Assembly: GCF_003122365.1 (NCBI RefSeq)
Contig: NZ_CP029254.1
Location: 3,677,001-3,741,000, forward strand
Reading direction: 5' to 3'
Origin: Streptomyces spongiicola
GTDB lineage: Bacteria > Actinomycetota > Actinomycetes > Streptomycetales > Streptomycetaceae
Length of the DNA: 64,000 nucleotides
A program made the translations under genes and the position numbers. Below are positions 27,438 to 36,403 of this stretch, in pieces (position 1 is the stretch's first letter; the number at the start of each line of letters is the position of its first letter). The notes below the pieces were generated by a model. It did not search any database. It was not told the DNA's origin and saw only the letters and a program-made list of their open reading frames with translations.

Positions 27438-27754
27438 TTACAGGGCGGCGTCGTTATGGAACGGGTAGGCGAAGTCTGCGGCGAGGTGTCTGGCTACGGA
27501 GTCTTCGATGAGGTTGGAGCTAGTGGCTCGCTGGCTGATGAGGGCCGCTGCGTCCTCGGTGCGCTGCTCGATGGCGGTGTCATAACGACGCCGTCCGGCG
27601 GCTTGGCCGTCAGCTACCAGTTGCTCGACTCGAGCCGGTGTGAGATCTCGCAGAACCTCGTCGGTGCCTATGACTCCAGTGGAATCCTCTGCCCAGAGGT
27701 GGACGAGCTCGTGCACTTTGATCTGCCGCTCGTGCGAGGGCGAACCGCCGCTTA
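27438..27754 (-). pseudogene. ImmA/IrrE-like metalloprotease gene, C-terminal part, split by IS5-type element
   Basis: The translation SGGSPSHERQIKVHELVHLW contains HELVH, the HExxH zinc site of ImmA/IrrE peptidases. The rest (VEQLVADGQAAGRRRYDTAI and on) is helical. The N-terminal part lies beyond the IS at 29518-29806. Joining across a single TTA gives LILHLSGGSPSHERQ in one frame and a 200-residue protein. These proteases usually cleave a partner XRE repressor. Confidence 0.82.
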
Positions 27755-27867
27755 CTAGCTGTTTCTCAACCGATCAGGCGTCTGAGCTGCATGTTTGCGG
27801 TTTGTGATCTTCGTGGGCGGGTGTGCAGGGTGGTGGTGTCTTCGTTGCCGAGCCCGGAGGTTCTGCT

Positions 27868-28410
27868 GTGCCCACGCCCGCCGCTGTCATGACGCGCCGA
27901 CTGCGCGCCTTCGAAGCCCGTGCCGTCGAGCTCCGGCAGCGGATCACCGCTCTGGAGGAGGAAGCGGCCCAGGTGGACAGGGAGATCGCCCGCTGGCGTA
28001 TCGGCAGCGAGATCTGGGACGAGGTCGAACAGGAACTGCGCGGTGATGCCGGTGTGGCTGCTGTTTCCTGCAGCCCGTCCGACAACAGGGAGGCGCCGGC
28101 CGACGCGGAGGTAGGGAGCCCTGCCGGCGCAGGTGCCGGCGCTGGAACCGGAGCCGGAGGTGAGTCGCGGTATGTGCCGCAACGGCAGGAGGACTCCGAT
28201 CCCAGCAGGCTGCCCGGCCTCTACTCGAAGATCGTCGAGTTCGTGAGGGAAGCGCAGGAACCGGTGCGGGCTCGGGAGGTGGCCCAGGCATTGTTCGGTG
28301 AGGGGGCCGGTCGCAGTCGGCAGGAGGGTGTGCGCTGTCAGCTCAAGCGGCTCGTCCAGCGGGACTGGCTGACCAGCGCCGACGGCCGGGAGTTCACCGC
28401 GGCAGGATGA
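27868..28410 (+). CDS. Passenger protein of the IS5-type element: coiled coil plus winged-helix-like domain
   Basis: The 180-residue protein starts at GTG 27868 behind GGAGG (7-base spacing). Residues 10-60 form a coiled coil (LRAFEARAVELRQRITALEE). A Gly/Ala-rich linker follows, and the C-terminal part (IVEFVREAQEPVRAREVAQA, then CQLKRLVQRDWLT) looks like a winged helix. It ends 7 bp from the end of the transposase gene, with both inside the inverted repeats, so it moves with the element. It might regulate transposition or target choice. No family is recognised. Confidence 0.7.
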   Translation: MPTPAAVMTRRLRAFEARAVELRQRITALEEEAAQVDREIARWRIGSEIWDEVEQELRGDAGVAAVSCSPSDNREAPADAEVGSPAGAGAGAGTGAGGESRYVPQRQEDSDPSRLPGLYSKIVEFVREAQEPVRAREVAQALFGEGAGRSRQEGVRCQLKRLVQRDWLTSADGREFTAAG

Positions 28411-28417
28411 CGGGCGC

Positions 28418-29368
28418 TCACACCCGCCGGGCCCGTCCGGCGGCCGCCTCGTGGTCCGCGGCGGCCAGGCGGCGGGTCATGAGGGTGACCATGGCCCACT
28501 TCACGTAGCTCTCGTGGGCGGCGGCGGTGCGCTCGTAATCACGCACCAGGCGACGGCAGTTCACCAGCCAGGCGAACGTGCGCTCGACCACCCAACGTCT
28601 CGGGATCACCACGAAGCCGGCTCTGTCGTCGCCGCGGCGGGACACCTCGACCTTCATGCCGAGGGCGTGCAGGGCCCAATCCACCAGGGCGCCCGCATAG
28701 CCGCTGTCGGCCCACACCAGACGCACCCGCGTGAACAGGGAACGCACCCGTTCCAGGAGGGCCACACCCGCGTCGCGGTCCTGCAGGTCCGCGGCGGTGA
28801 CCATCACCACCAGCAGCAGACCCAGACAGTCCACGGCGATGTGACGCTTGGAACCCGACACATTCTTCGCCCCGTCGTACCCGCGCCGCTCCCCGGTCAG
28901 GGTGGAGGCGCCGCGCAGGGACTGGGAATCGACGATCGCCGCACTCGGCTCGGGATCGTCCCGCCCTTCCACGATGCGTACCTGCTCCCGCAGCCTCTCG
29001 TGCAGCACGTCCAGGAGCTCGTCCGTGTGCCAGCGATGCTGGAATGCGTAGACGGCCGACCAGGGCGGGAAGTCGGGCGGCATCGCCCTCCACTTGATGC
29101 CGTTGTCGACGAAGTACCGCACCGCATCGATCATTTCGCGGTGGCAGAAACCCTCCGGGTTGCCCCCGCGGCCACACAGCCAGCCCGGCACAGGCATCAC
29201 CCGCCGGACGATCTGCCATTCCTCGTCCGTCAGATCGGTCGCGTAGACGCGGGCCCGCAGCGGCCGGTCACCGGCATTGCCGTACAAGTGAGCGAGACAG
29301 TCACACTCCGCGGCGAACCGCAGGTCGGGCAACGGACGATCGGACAGGACGACGGTAGCGTTCTGCAT
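28418..29368 (-). CDS. IS5-family transposase
   Basis: The 316-residue transposase has the N-terminal DUF4096-like region (LTDEEWQIVRRVMPVPG, IDAVRYFVDNGIKWRAMP). The DDE residues lie in IVDSQSLRG, WADSGYAG and VVERTFAWLVNCRRL. It is full length for the family. ATG 29368 gives MQNATVVL, a longer N-terminus than usual; an internal start would also leave a full catalytic core. Confidence 0.92.
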   Translation of the reverse strand: MQNATVVLSDRPLPDLRFAAECDCLAHLYGNAGDRPLRARVYATDLTDEEWQIVRRVMPVPGWLCGRGGNPEGFCHREMIDAVRYFVDNGIKWRAMPPDFPPWSAVYAFQHRWHTDELLDVLHERLREQVRIVEGRDDPEPSAAIVDSQSLRGASTLTGERRGYDGAKNVSGSKRHIAVDCLGLLLVVMVTAADLQDRDAGVALLERVRSLFTRVRLVWADSGYAGALVDWALHALGMKVEVSRRGDDRAGFVVIPRRWVVERTFAWLVNCRRLVRDYERTAAAHESYVKWAMVTLMTRRLAAADHEAAAGRARRV

Positions 29369-29517
29369 GACGGGGCTTTGTTCCTCGCGTGGCTGGCTTA
29401 GACAACCGACACGCTATGAACAGGGCCCCGTTCCCATGCCCACTCCCGCACTCCGTCACCTGATCCAGGACACCGTACGGGACGTCATCGAACGCCCGAC
29501 GGTAGAGAAACAGCTAG

Positions 29518-29806
29518 TTAGATGCAGGATCAGGTCGAGTGGCCGGACGTCGTGTTTGATCCAGAGGCCGCAGAATCCAGTGAGGTTGGCGAGGTGGACC
29601 GGCATGGGCTTCAGGAAGATACGTCGGCCGCGGGCCTGCTCGATATTCGCAACGAACCGATCGAGATCGAAGGGCTGTGGGATCGGCATGGAGGCCACCA
29701 GGCGCTCGGTCTCGTGCCGCAAAAGGCGTCGTCTGTGCCGGGCTCGCAACTGGTTGAGAGCACCGTTGATGATGCCTGAGCCAGGGTGTCGCCTCGGCTG
29801 CGTCAT
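29518..29806 (-). pseudogene. ImmA/IrrE-like metalloprotease gene, N-terminal part
   Basis: ATG 29806 follows GGAGAGGGG by 8 bases. The translation contains MPIPQPFDLDRFVANIEQAR and GRRIFLKPMPVHLANLTGFC, then GLWIKHDVRPLDLILHL, the usual N-terminal layout of actinobacterial ImmA/IrrE-like proteins, and then runs into the IS. A GTG at 29809 lies directly before the ATG. This was the first gene of the operon with the MAB_1171c-type and Nudix genes. Confidence 0.82.
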
Positions 29807-30338
29807 CACCCACGCCCCTCTCCGGCCTCATGCCCGAAGAGAAACAGAGAGCGCAACCAGCAGCTCGCACTCAATAGCATGCCAGGCAGTGCCGTAGCGA
29901 GGCGCCAGAATCTTCTAGTAGCCAACCCAACGGACACGCTCGTGAGGAAACAATGGATGGAAAGTGCGAATATGGGGTTACCTGGACGGCCCACACCGCC
30001 GCCCGGCACGGCCGTATCTATTCACGCCTCGCCCCCATTGCTAGTCGGCCACTTGGCTTCAGAACTCATCAGCAGTTGGCTCAACAATCGCAGCTGACTC
30101 AATCACCGCCTGACTGCCAGCACACCACCCGACAATAGGATTGGCGCGAATAACCCCTCTTGACCTCGATCCGTCAGCTGGGGTTGGTCGTTGATCGGCT
30201 TGGCGGTTCGCCCGTAATGTCCTCTGCCGTTCGAGGGTGGGCCGTCGCGTGACGCTGCGGGGTGCGCCGGGGTTCCACGTCTCCCGGGGTGGTGCGGTCC
30301 TCTCCTCTCCGGTTCTCGTTGGGGTGGTTGCTGGTGGG
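29807..30338. other. Promoter side of the ImmA/IrrE operon and left flank of the IS1380-type gene
   Basis: About 530 bp without a convincing gene. The first part (to about 30100) is relatively AT-rich and should contain the operon promoter. The part from about 30130 is probably the noncoding end of the IS1380-type element. I could not find its inverted repeats by eye, so the element ends are not set. Confidence 0.4.
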
Positions 30339-31766
30339 TCAGGTGGCGGCCGGGAGGTCGGTCAGCCGCCGCCAGGCGGTGGTGAACGCGTTCGCCCAGG
30401 GCCAGGTGTGCTCGATCCGTAGCCATCGGCGGCGGGCGTGTTTCGCGAGGCGGGCCGGGAGGTGGTAGAGCCGGAAGCGGATGGTGTCCGGTTCTGCGTG
30501 GGCCAGGTCGGGGTGATCGTGCAGGGTGAGCAGGCGGAGCCAGGCGTCGAGGTCGGCGGCGAGGTTCGTGCTCAGCATCCATGCCTGGTTGATCTGCCAG
30601 GACTTGGAGGGCAGGTTGTGCAGGCCCATCGCCTTGTTCGCTTTCACCTGGTCCTCGACCACCGCGTGGTGGCGGTGCAGGACATCCAGCCACTGGATCT
30701 GGTGGGAGCCGGGGATCCGGGCCATCCTGGAGATGTTGGTGGCGGTGATCGAGTACTTCCAGCCGGTCTTCTTCTCGAAGGCGGTGAGGTCCTTCGTGTG
30801 GCGGCCGGACGGCTTGACCCGGCGGACGATCAGCCGCATCCCCTTGATCCAGCCCTCCCGGCGGTTCAGCCCGCTCAACTCGGCCACGAAGTAGCCTTCC
30901 TGGAGGCTGCCGTCCTGCTTGATGGAGGTCTCCCAGGCTCTCTCGGGCAGGCGGGCGATGGCCTTCTCGTCCTCGTCGGTGATGGTCCAGCCGGTGGTGA
31001 AGCGGACCGTGCGCCGCATCGTGTTCAGATCCCGCAGGTGTTCGTGCAGGCCGTGGGTGGCCCCGGCGCCGTCCGCGCGCACCAGGATCTTCGCCGTCGA
31101 GGCTCCGGGGACCTGGGCGAGTGCCTCGCGCAGCACGCGGATGTGGTCGGCCACCGTGTTCGAGCCGGCGTTGCCCGCGCGCAGCAGCATCGCCAGGCAC
31201 TCGCCGGTGTTCGCACACCACGCGGCCAGGGGATGGAACCCGAACGACTTCTTCCAGGTCGCCGCGGCGCCCTGCTTCTTCGAGGCCGCCGTGATGATCG
31301 TGGCGTCCATGTCGATCACCACCCAGCGGTGCAGGTGCTTACCCGCGATCGTCAGCCACGGAAACCCGCCCGGCCGCAGGTGCAGCAGGCTCCAGACGTG
31401 CCGACGCACCCGGGCCCGCACCCGAGCGATCTTCGCGAGGACCTCGGCGTCCATCGCCGCCAGCGTCCGCCGGGTCGTCGAGTCGGACACCGTCGCCCCG
31501 AACAAGCCCTGGTGGTGTGCCTGCAACTGCTCGGCGTCCGACAGGTTCGCCGCCCCCAGCACGATCGCCACGGCGAGCTGCACGACCACCACCGCCCGAT
31601 CCCGCCAGCCGGCCCCCGTCCCGGCGGGCAGCACAGGCGCCAGCGCACTCGTCAACCCCGTACGGTCGGCCAGCCGGCGCAGCAGCACCGCTCCGGCATG
31701 CCCGATCAGCCCCTTGCCGTCGGCGACCACGGACAACCGCCGGTCCCACCCTGTAGGCTCGCTCAC
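30339..31766 (-). CDS. IS1380-family transposase
   Basis: The 475-residue transposase matches the IS1380 layout: LRRLADRTGLTSALAPVLP near the start, VVIDMDATIITAASKKQGAA (first Asp), ILVRADGAGATHGL (second Asp) and the C-terminal WQINQAWMLSTNLAADLDAW with RIRFRLYHLPARLA-like end. It is full length and intact. GTG 31766 (MSEPTGW) is a plausible start. The boundaries of the IS are not resolved, but about 100-200 bp on each side should belong to it. Confidence 0.85.
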   Translation of the reverse strand: MSEPTGWDRRLSVVADGKGLIGHAGAVLLRRLADRTGLTSALAPVLPAGTGAGWRDRAVVVVQLAVAIVLGAANLSDAEQLQAHHQGLFGATVSDSTTRRTLAAMDAEVLAKIARVRARVRRHVWSLLHLRPGGFPWLTIAGKHLHRWVVIDMDATIITAASKKQGAAATWKKSFGFHPLAAWCANTGECLAMLLRAGNAGSNTVADHIRVLREALAQVPGASTAKILVRADGAGATHGLHEHLRDLNTMRRTVRFTTGWTITDEDEKAIARLPERAWETSIKQDGSLQEGYFVAELSGLNRREGWIKGMRLIVRRVKPSGRHTKDLTAFEKKTGWKYSITATNISRMARIPGSHQIQWLDVLHRHHAVVEDQVKANKAMGLHNLPSKSWQINQAWMLSTNLAADLDAWLRLLTLHDHPDLAHAEPDTIRFRLYHLPARLAKHARRRWLRIEHTWPWANAFTTAWRRLTDLPAAT

Positions 31767-32203
31767 CAGATTGGTGCCCTGACTCTCGCAGCGGATACGA
31801 CCTCGACACTCGCATCCTTGCAGGTCAGCGGCACCTTTCTGCTACCGGGGCGTCAGATCCCCCAATTCCGCTGAATATCCAGGGTTGATGGCGCGTTCGA
31901 GTCGATCTATCGCAGGGCCGTCATCTGCTGCGTCCAGGGTGTGCTTCAGCCCATCCCGCATCGGCCGAGCCACCCTCGCCCTACCCATCGCGCTGAGCGA
32001 GGACCTTGACCTGTAGGTCCCCGCGCAGACATCCCCGGCAAGCCCCGAAGCCACGGAGGCCTGACCGGTGACGTTCGCCCGTTGGCCGCGCCGCCGCACC
32101 CGACGGGCGCTGGGGCGCGGCCTGTCCTGCTTCGAGGCCCGGCTGCCCAGCAGGGTGCCCAGCATCGGCTTCACCGCTCGCATCACGGCCAGCCTCCTCA
32201 CTG

Positions 32204-32380
32204 CCCCTGTACCCGCAGAGTGCGGCCGAGCTCGCGGCCGCGATCCGGGCCACCCGGTACCAAGCGGCCTCCGACGTCGCACACGACTGTGACCCCGCCG
32301 ACGGTGCCACCGCCCGCGACGTCTGCGGAGGCCACCTCGCCCGCCGCTGGTCCCTCGCCACGGAGCCGCCCGTCGAGTAG
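32204..32380 (+). pseudogene. C-terminal gene fragment with strong coding bias
   Basis: The frame ending in TAG at 32378 reads ELAAAIRATRYQAASDVAHD, then CDPADGATARDVCGGHLARR and WSLATEPPVE. Nearly all third positions are G or C, as in real Streptomyces genes. No start or upstream part is present in the same frame. It looks like the tail of a small conserved protein left after IS-driven deletion. The family is unknown to me. Confidence 0.4.
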
Positions 32381-33169
32381 GGGTGATGCCGGCCGACAGC
32401 GTTGATCAGGACGGTGGGAAACGATCTACATCAGCGTGGGAAGCGATCTCTGAAGGTGACCGTATTGCCGCTGACCAGCGCGTTTCGTCGGTGCCCCACC
32501 AATCCACCACGAGGCACCGGTTTTCGATGCTTCTGATCAGTGGCGGTACGGCTCTCATCGTTATCACGGTGGGAGCCGTTTTTCTTGGGTTTCGGGGCCG
32601 GGAGCAGGGCCGATGGTGCAGGCGGCCGGCCGGTGCCCGTCGGGTGGGGTGGTGGCGGACCAGCGGTCGATCTTGCGGCGTCTCGGGCCGCGACAGAGGA
32701 ATCCGCTCTCTGACAGCACTTTGGAGGATCGCGGCGGCGACCACCGCATGCGCGGCGACCGGCGGGCGCTCCCAGTGCCCGGAATCGGTCTCCGCGGGCA
32801 CGGGCAGCGATGTGCGGCCGACTGCGGATCAGCGCCGGCCGGGACGCCCGCCGTGCCTCACCCCGGGGCACCCCGGGAAGGTGCCCCGGTGGCACCGGCG
32901 AAGCGGTCGGTGTGGTGATCACGGTGCGGGCGCTTCGCCCCGGCGGACCCTCGTCGCCTCCCCGCCCGCCGCGGTTCAGCGCGTTTCGCCCGCTCTCCGC
33001 GCACCCCGCATGCGCACTGCCGGACCGAACTCGTGGCGAGCTCCACCCGGGGTCCGGTGGCGGCCGCAACGGGGCGGGGTGGTTTTCCACAGGGGGAGAC
33101 GGCGGACCTGTCCGGCGGTACGGTCATGGCCACTTGATGTTGCACGACAGCGGGGGAGGCGGTCACGCC
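32381..33169. other. Noncoding or decayed stretch before the DUF2252 gene
   Basis: Nearly 800 bp contain open frames on both strands but none with a start, ribosome site and coherent protein. Base composition drops at 32400-32580 (for example around the run GCCGTTTTTCTTGGG), unlike the flanking genes. It may mix mobile-element debris with the promoter of the next gene, whose ribosome site GGGGGAGG lies at about 33153. Confidence 0.4.
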
Positions 33170-34609
33170 ATGAGTGGGGCCGAAGCGGTGGCGTACCGGC
33201 GGACGGCGTCGGAGGAGGCGCGCATACCGGAGGTCGCGGGGTTCGCCCGCCGGGTACCGGGCGGGGTGCCCGACTCCCCCAAGCGGGACGGCAGGGCTCT
33301 GCGCCGGCAGGTGCCGCGTTCCTCCCATGACGTGCTGGTGTCTGCCGGGGGCCGTCCCGATGCGGTGCAGGCCGTTGAGGAGTCCGGCCGGGGCCGGGTC
33401 CCCGAACTCACACCGATCCGTGTGGGCAGGATGGCGGCCGCCCCGTTCGCGTTTCTGCGCGGTTCCGCCGGGCTGATGGCCCACGACCTGGCGGGCACGC
33501 CGGTCACCGGCATCGCGGCGCAGATCTGCGGTGACGCACACGCCGCCAACTTCGGTCTGTACGGTGATGCGCGCGGCAGTCTCGTGATCGACCTCAACGA
33601 CTTCGACGAGACCGCCGTGGGCCCCTGGGAGTGGGACCTCAAGCGGCTGGCCACCTCTCTCGTGCTCGCCGGCCGAGAGGCGGGCGCCGACGAGGACGAG
33701 TGCCGCAAGGCCGCGTTCGACGCGGCCGGCTCGTACCGGCGCACCATGCGGTTGCTGGCCAGACTCCCGGTGCTGGACGCGTGGAACGCCATCGCGGACG
33801 AGGAACTCGTCTCGCACGCCGACGCGCGTGACCTCGTCGGCACGCTGGAGCGGGTCTCGGAGAAGGCCAAGAACAACACGAGCGCCCGTTTCGCCGCCAA
33901 GTCGACCGAGGAGTCCGACGACGGGGGCCGTCGTTTCGTGGACTCCCCGCCGGTACTGCGCCGGGTCTCCGATGCGGAGGCCGCGGCGGTAGCCGCGTCG
34001 CTCGCCGGGTATCTGGATACCGTCTCGGAGGACCGCCTGCCGCTGCTCGCGCGCTATGCGATCCACGATGTGGCGTTCCGGGTCGTCGGCACCGGAAGCG
34101 TGGGGACCCGGTCGTATGTGGTGCTGCTGCTGGACCACCGGGGCGAGCCGCTCGTGCTCCAGGTGAAGGAGGCACGCCCCTCGGTGCTGACGCCCCATCT
34201 GCCCGCGGCCGGCTTCGAGCCCGCCGGTGTCCCGCACGAAGGGCGTCGTGTGGTGATGGGGCAGAAGCGGATGCAGGTGGTCAGCGACAACCTGCTGGGA
34301 TGGACGACGGTGGAGGGCAGGCCCTTCCAGGTGCGGCAGTTCCGCAACCGGAAGGGCAGCGTGGATCCGGCTGCCCTCGCGGCCGACGAGGTGGACGACT
34401 ACGCCCGTATGACGGGTGCGCTGCTGGCCAGGGCGCATGCGCACAGTGTCGATCCGCGGCTGGTCGCCGGCTACTGCGGCAAGGGTGAGGAACTGGACGA
34501 GGCGGTGGCCGGCTTCGCCGTCCGCTACGCCGACCGGACCGAGGCCGATCATGCCGATCTGGTCGCCGCGGTCCGCAGCGGCCGGATATCCGCCGAGCTC
34601 GGGGTGTGA
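33170..34609 (+). CDS. DUF2252 family protein
   Basis: The 479-residue protein matches DUF2252. Typical blocks are PIRVGRMAAAPFAFLRGSAG, QICGDAHAANFGLYGDARG, VIDLNDFDETAVGPWEWDLK and LLARAHAHSVDP. The GDAHxxNFG and DxNDFDE blocks resemble phosphotransferase/kinase-fold active sites, but the reaction is not known. ATG 33170 follows a good ribosome site. It looks monocistronic, with the next gene 58 bp away on the same strand. Confidence 0.88.
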   Translation: MSGAEAVAYRRTASEEARIPEVAGFARRVPGGVPDSPKRDGRALRRQVPRSSHDVLVSAGGRPDAVQAVEESGRGRVPELTPIRVGRMAAAPFAFLRGSAGLMAHDLAGTPVTGIAAQICGDAHAANFGLYGDARGSLVIDLNDFDETAVGPWEWDLKRLATSLVLAGREAGADEDECRKAAFDAAGSYRRTMRLLARLPVLDAWNAIADEELVSHADARDLVGTLERVSEKAKNNTSARFAAKSTEESDDGGRRFVDSPPVLRRVSDAEAAAVAASLAGYLDTVSEDRLPLLARYAIHDVAFRVVGTGSVGTRSYVVLLLDHRGEPLVLQVKEARPSVLTPHLPAAGFEPAGVPHEGRRVVMGQKRMQVVSDNLLGWTTVEGRPFQVRQFRNRKGSVDPAALAADEVDDYARMTGALLARAHAHSVDPRLVAGYCGKGEELDEAVAGFAVRYADRTEADHADLVAAVRSGRISAELGV

Positions 34610-34667
34610 CGGAGGCATTGTCCGTCCGTGCCCCTGGACGGCCGGTGCTCTGCCATACGCTGGGCGG

Positions 34668-35636
34668 GTGACTCAGGACGCTCCCGGGGGCCCGGCCACC
34701 CGGAACGAGGACGAGCAGGACGGCCAGCCCGTGGACGATCGGAATGCGCAGAGCGCTCGCCCGGCGCAGGAGGGGCCCGGCGCGCGTGGGCCTGGCGCGG
34801 ACACGCCTGGCGCGGACGAGGGGGGCGCGGACGAGGCGGGCGACGGTTCCGCCGAGGAGTCCGTGCGTGCCGCGGCCCGGCTGGAGAAGGCCGTGCGCGC
34901 TGCCGAGCAGGCCCTGATCGAGTTCGAGATCGCGGTCGAGACCTTCCGGGTCGAGGTGGAGAACTTCTCCCGGCTGCACCACCAGAAGCTCGGCCCCATG
35001 TACTCCCGTCTGGACGAGCTCGACGCACTCATCGCCGAGGCCCGGGCCGCCCGCAGCGGCGATCCCGAGGACCAGCGCAAGGCCCGGGAGGCCCGGGCCG
35101 CGGTGATGCCGATGCCCGGTGTCGAGGAGCTCTTCCACGGCTGGATCGACTCCGAGGGCCTGTCCGCCGAGGCAGCGGCCATGCTCACGGATCGGCCCGT
35201 GCAGCCTCCCAGGCGGGTGCGGCCCACGGACGAGGCCCGCAGGCTCTACCGCGAGCTTGCCCGCAGGGCCCACCCGGATCTCGCTCAGGAGGACACCGAG
35301 CGCGCCCGCCGGGAGGCGTTCATCACCCGGGTCAACGCCGCGTACGCGCGAGGTGACGAGCAACTGCTTCGGGAGCTGACCCGGGAGTGGGAGGCGGGTC
35401 CGGCACCGGAGGAGGTGCGACCGGGCGAGACCGAGGAACTCTACGCCCGCCTGGAATGGCTGGCGCGGCGCAAGGAACTGCTGTCCGTGGTCGCCCAGGA
35501 CCTGGAGGAAAGCGCGATCGGCGCGATGCTGCGGATGGCGCCCGACGACCCCGACCGGCTGCTCGAGGACATCGCGGAGCAGCTGCTTGCCCAGGTCGCG
35601 GAGCGAGAGTCGGAGTTGGCCGCGCTGGTGCAGTAG
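34668..35636 (+). CDS. J-domain protein of unknown role
   Basis: The 322-residue protein starts at GTG 34668. Residues 1-60 are acidic and low-complexity. A coiled coil follows (LEKAVRAAEQALIEFEIAVE), and then at about 185-240 a J-domain-like helix pair RRLYRELARRAHPDLAQEDT containing the HPD tripeptide that stimulates Hsp70 ATPase. A C-terminal helical part (LEWLARRKELLSVVAQDLEE) may bind the client. It is not DnaJ: the Gly/Phe and zinc regions are absent. It probably directs DnaK to a specific partner. Confidence 0.8.
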   Translation: MTQDAPGGPATRNEDEQDGQPVDDRNAQSARPAQEGPGARGPGADTPGADEGGADEAGDGSAEESVRAAARLEKAVRAAEQALIEFEIAVETFRVEVENFSRLHHQKLGPMYSRLDELDALIAEARAARSGDPEDQRKAREARAAVMPMPGVEELFHGWIDSEGLSAEAAAMLTDRPVQPPRRVRPTDEARRLYRELARRAHPDLAQEDTERARREAFITRVNAAYARGDEQLLRELTREWEAGPAPEEVRPGETEELYARLEWLARRKELLSVVAQDLEESAIGAMLRMAPDDPDRLLEDIAEQLLAQVAERESELAALVQ

Positions 35637-35724
35637 GTTTTCGCCAGAGACGCCCGGTCGCCCGCGCCCGCACGTGCGGCGAACGCGAGCCGGCACGAGT
35701 CCAGGTACGAGAAAGGCCGGAACC

Positions 35725-36069
35725 ATGAACTTCGCCCCGCTGCCCTCGGTGGACGCCGCTTCCGTGCCCGTCGGCGGCCTGGTGCTCGACGTCCGGGAGC
35801 ACGACGAGTGGGCGGCCGGCCATGTCGAGGGTGCGCTGCACGTCCCGATCAGCGACTTCGCGGCCCGCTTCGGCGAGGTCACCGAGGCCGTGGCCGATGG
35901 CCGCCGCGCCTATGTGATGTGCCGGGTCGGCGGCCGGTCCGCCCAGGTCACCCGGTATCTGGTGCAGCAGGGCATTGACGCCGTGAACGTCGAGGGTGGT
36001 ATGCAGGCATGGGACGCCGCAGGGCGTCTCATGGTCACGGACAGCGGAAAGGATGCCTACGTCCTCTAG
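35725..36069 (+). CDS. Rhodanese-like protein
   Basis: The 114-residue single-domain rhodanese has LDVREHDEWAAGHVEGALHV and the active-site loop CRVGGRS, with a Cys that can carry a persulfide. C-terminal GGMQAWDAAGRLM is usual. Such proteins move sulfane sulfur or detoxify cyanide; the acceptor cannot be told. ATG 35725 follows GAAAGGCCGG. It lies 88 bp after the J-domain gene. Confidence 0.92.
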   Translation: MNFAPLPSVDAASVPVGGLVLDVREHDEWAAGHVEGALHVPISDFAARFGEVTEAVADGRRAYVMCRVGGRSAQVTRYLVQQGIDAVNVEGGMQAWDAAGRLMVTDSGKDAYVL

Positions 36070-36077
36070 GAGCTGCG

Positions 36078-36302
36078 CTATTCCAAGGGGCAGGTGATCG
36101 TGCGAGGTAGCGAGCGGAGGGTGTCTTGTCCGGTGTGGCCGTTGCGCCGGATCACGGTGGTGAGTATGCGCTGAACGACGCGGGCGATGACGCCGTGGGG
36201 TGTGCGTCCTTGGTGCTGTTCGAGGTCGAGGCCTCTCCTGAAGGTCTCGTTGACCGACTCGATGATCTGCCGCAGCGGCTTGAACAGGGATCCACAACGC
36301 AC
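36078..36302 (-). pseudogene. C-terminal relic of a DDE transposase
   Basis: The translation RQIIESVNETFRRGLDLEQH, then QGRTPHGVIARVVQRILTTV, matches the end of Streptomyces IS982/IS4-like transposases (IES...LKGQLDLERHGGRT...GVxxRVAQRLLA), including the last catalytic Glu. The rest is missing, so it cannot transpose. It lies between the rhodanese and acetyltransferase genes. Confidence 0.65.
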
Positions 36303-36403
36303 TGAGCCGGGGATACCCGTCCTTGAGGGCGGGGAGGATGCCGAACAGCGAGCTCGGGCACCTTCGTTCCCGCCCCTACGGGCACCCTTGAAAGGATCGC
36401 GGC

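Larger units (their letters stand above)
27755..29517 (-). mobile_element. IS5-family insertion sequence with a passenger gene (1,763 bp)
   Basis: The ends carry inverted repeats CTAGCTGTTTCTCAACCG and its partner with one mismatch. The 3-bp target TTA is duplicated at 27752-27754 and 29518-29520; a TNA target fits the IS1031 group of the IS5 family. The TTA boundary is supported by the interrupted gene, whose frame is restored only by this assignment. It contains a transposase and a convergent extra gene. Confidence 0.9.

Noticed and set aside
28930..29460. Signs of a CRISPR array or tRNA gene anywhere in the window
   Set aside because: No regularly spaced identical repeats and no cloverleaf were seen. 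The tandem repeats found have a 9-bp period without spacers.
27755..29517. CTAG as the 4-bp target duplication of the IS5-type element
   Set aside because: CTAG is part of the inverted repeats. TTA outside it is duplicated and restores the interrupted frame.
31842..32282. A minus-strand frame ending in NPGYSAELGDLTPR
   Set aside because: No start with a ribosome site and no family match. Codon bias weakens in its second half, and it may be part of an IS flank.
32383..33330. A 315-codon plus-strand frame before the DUF2252 gene
   Set aside because: Its Arg/Gly-rich composition is typical of shadow frames, it overlaps the DUF2252 start in another frame and no domain is seen.
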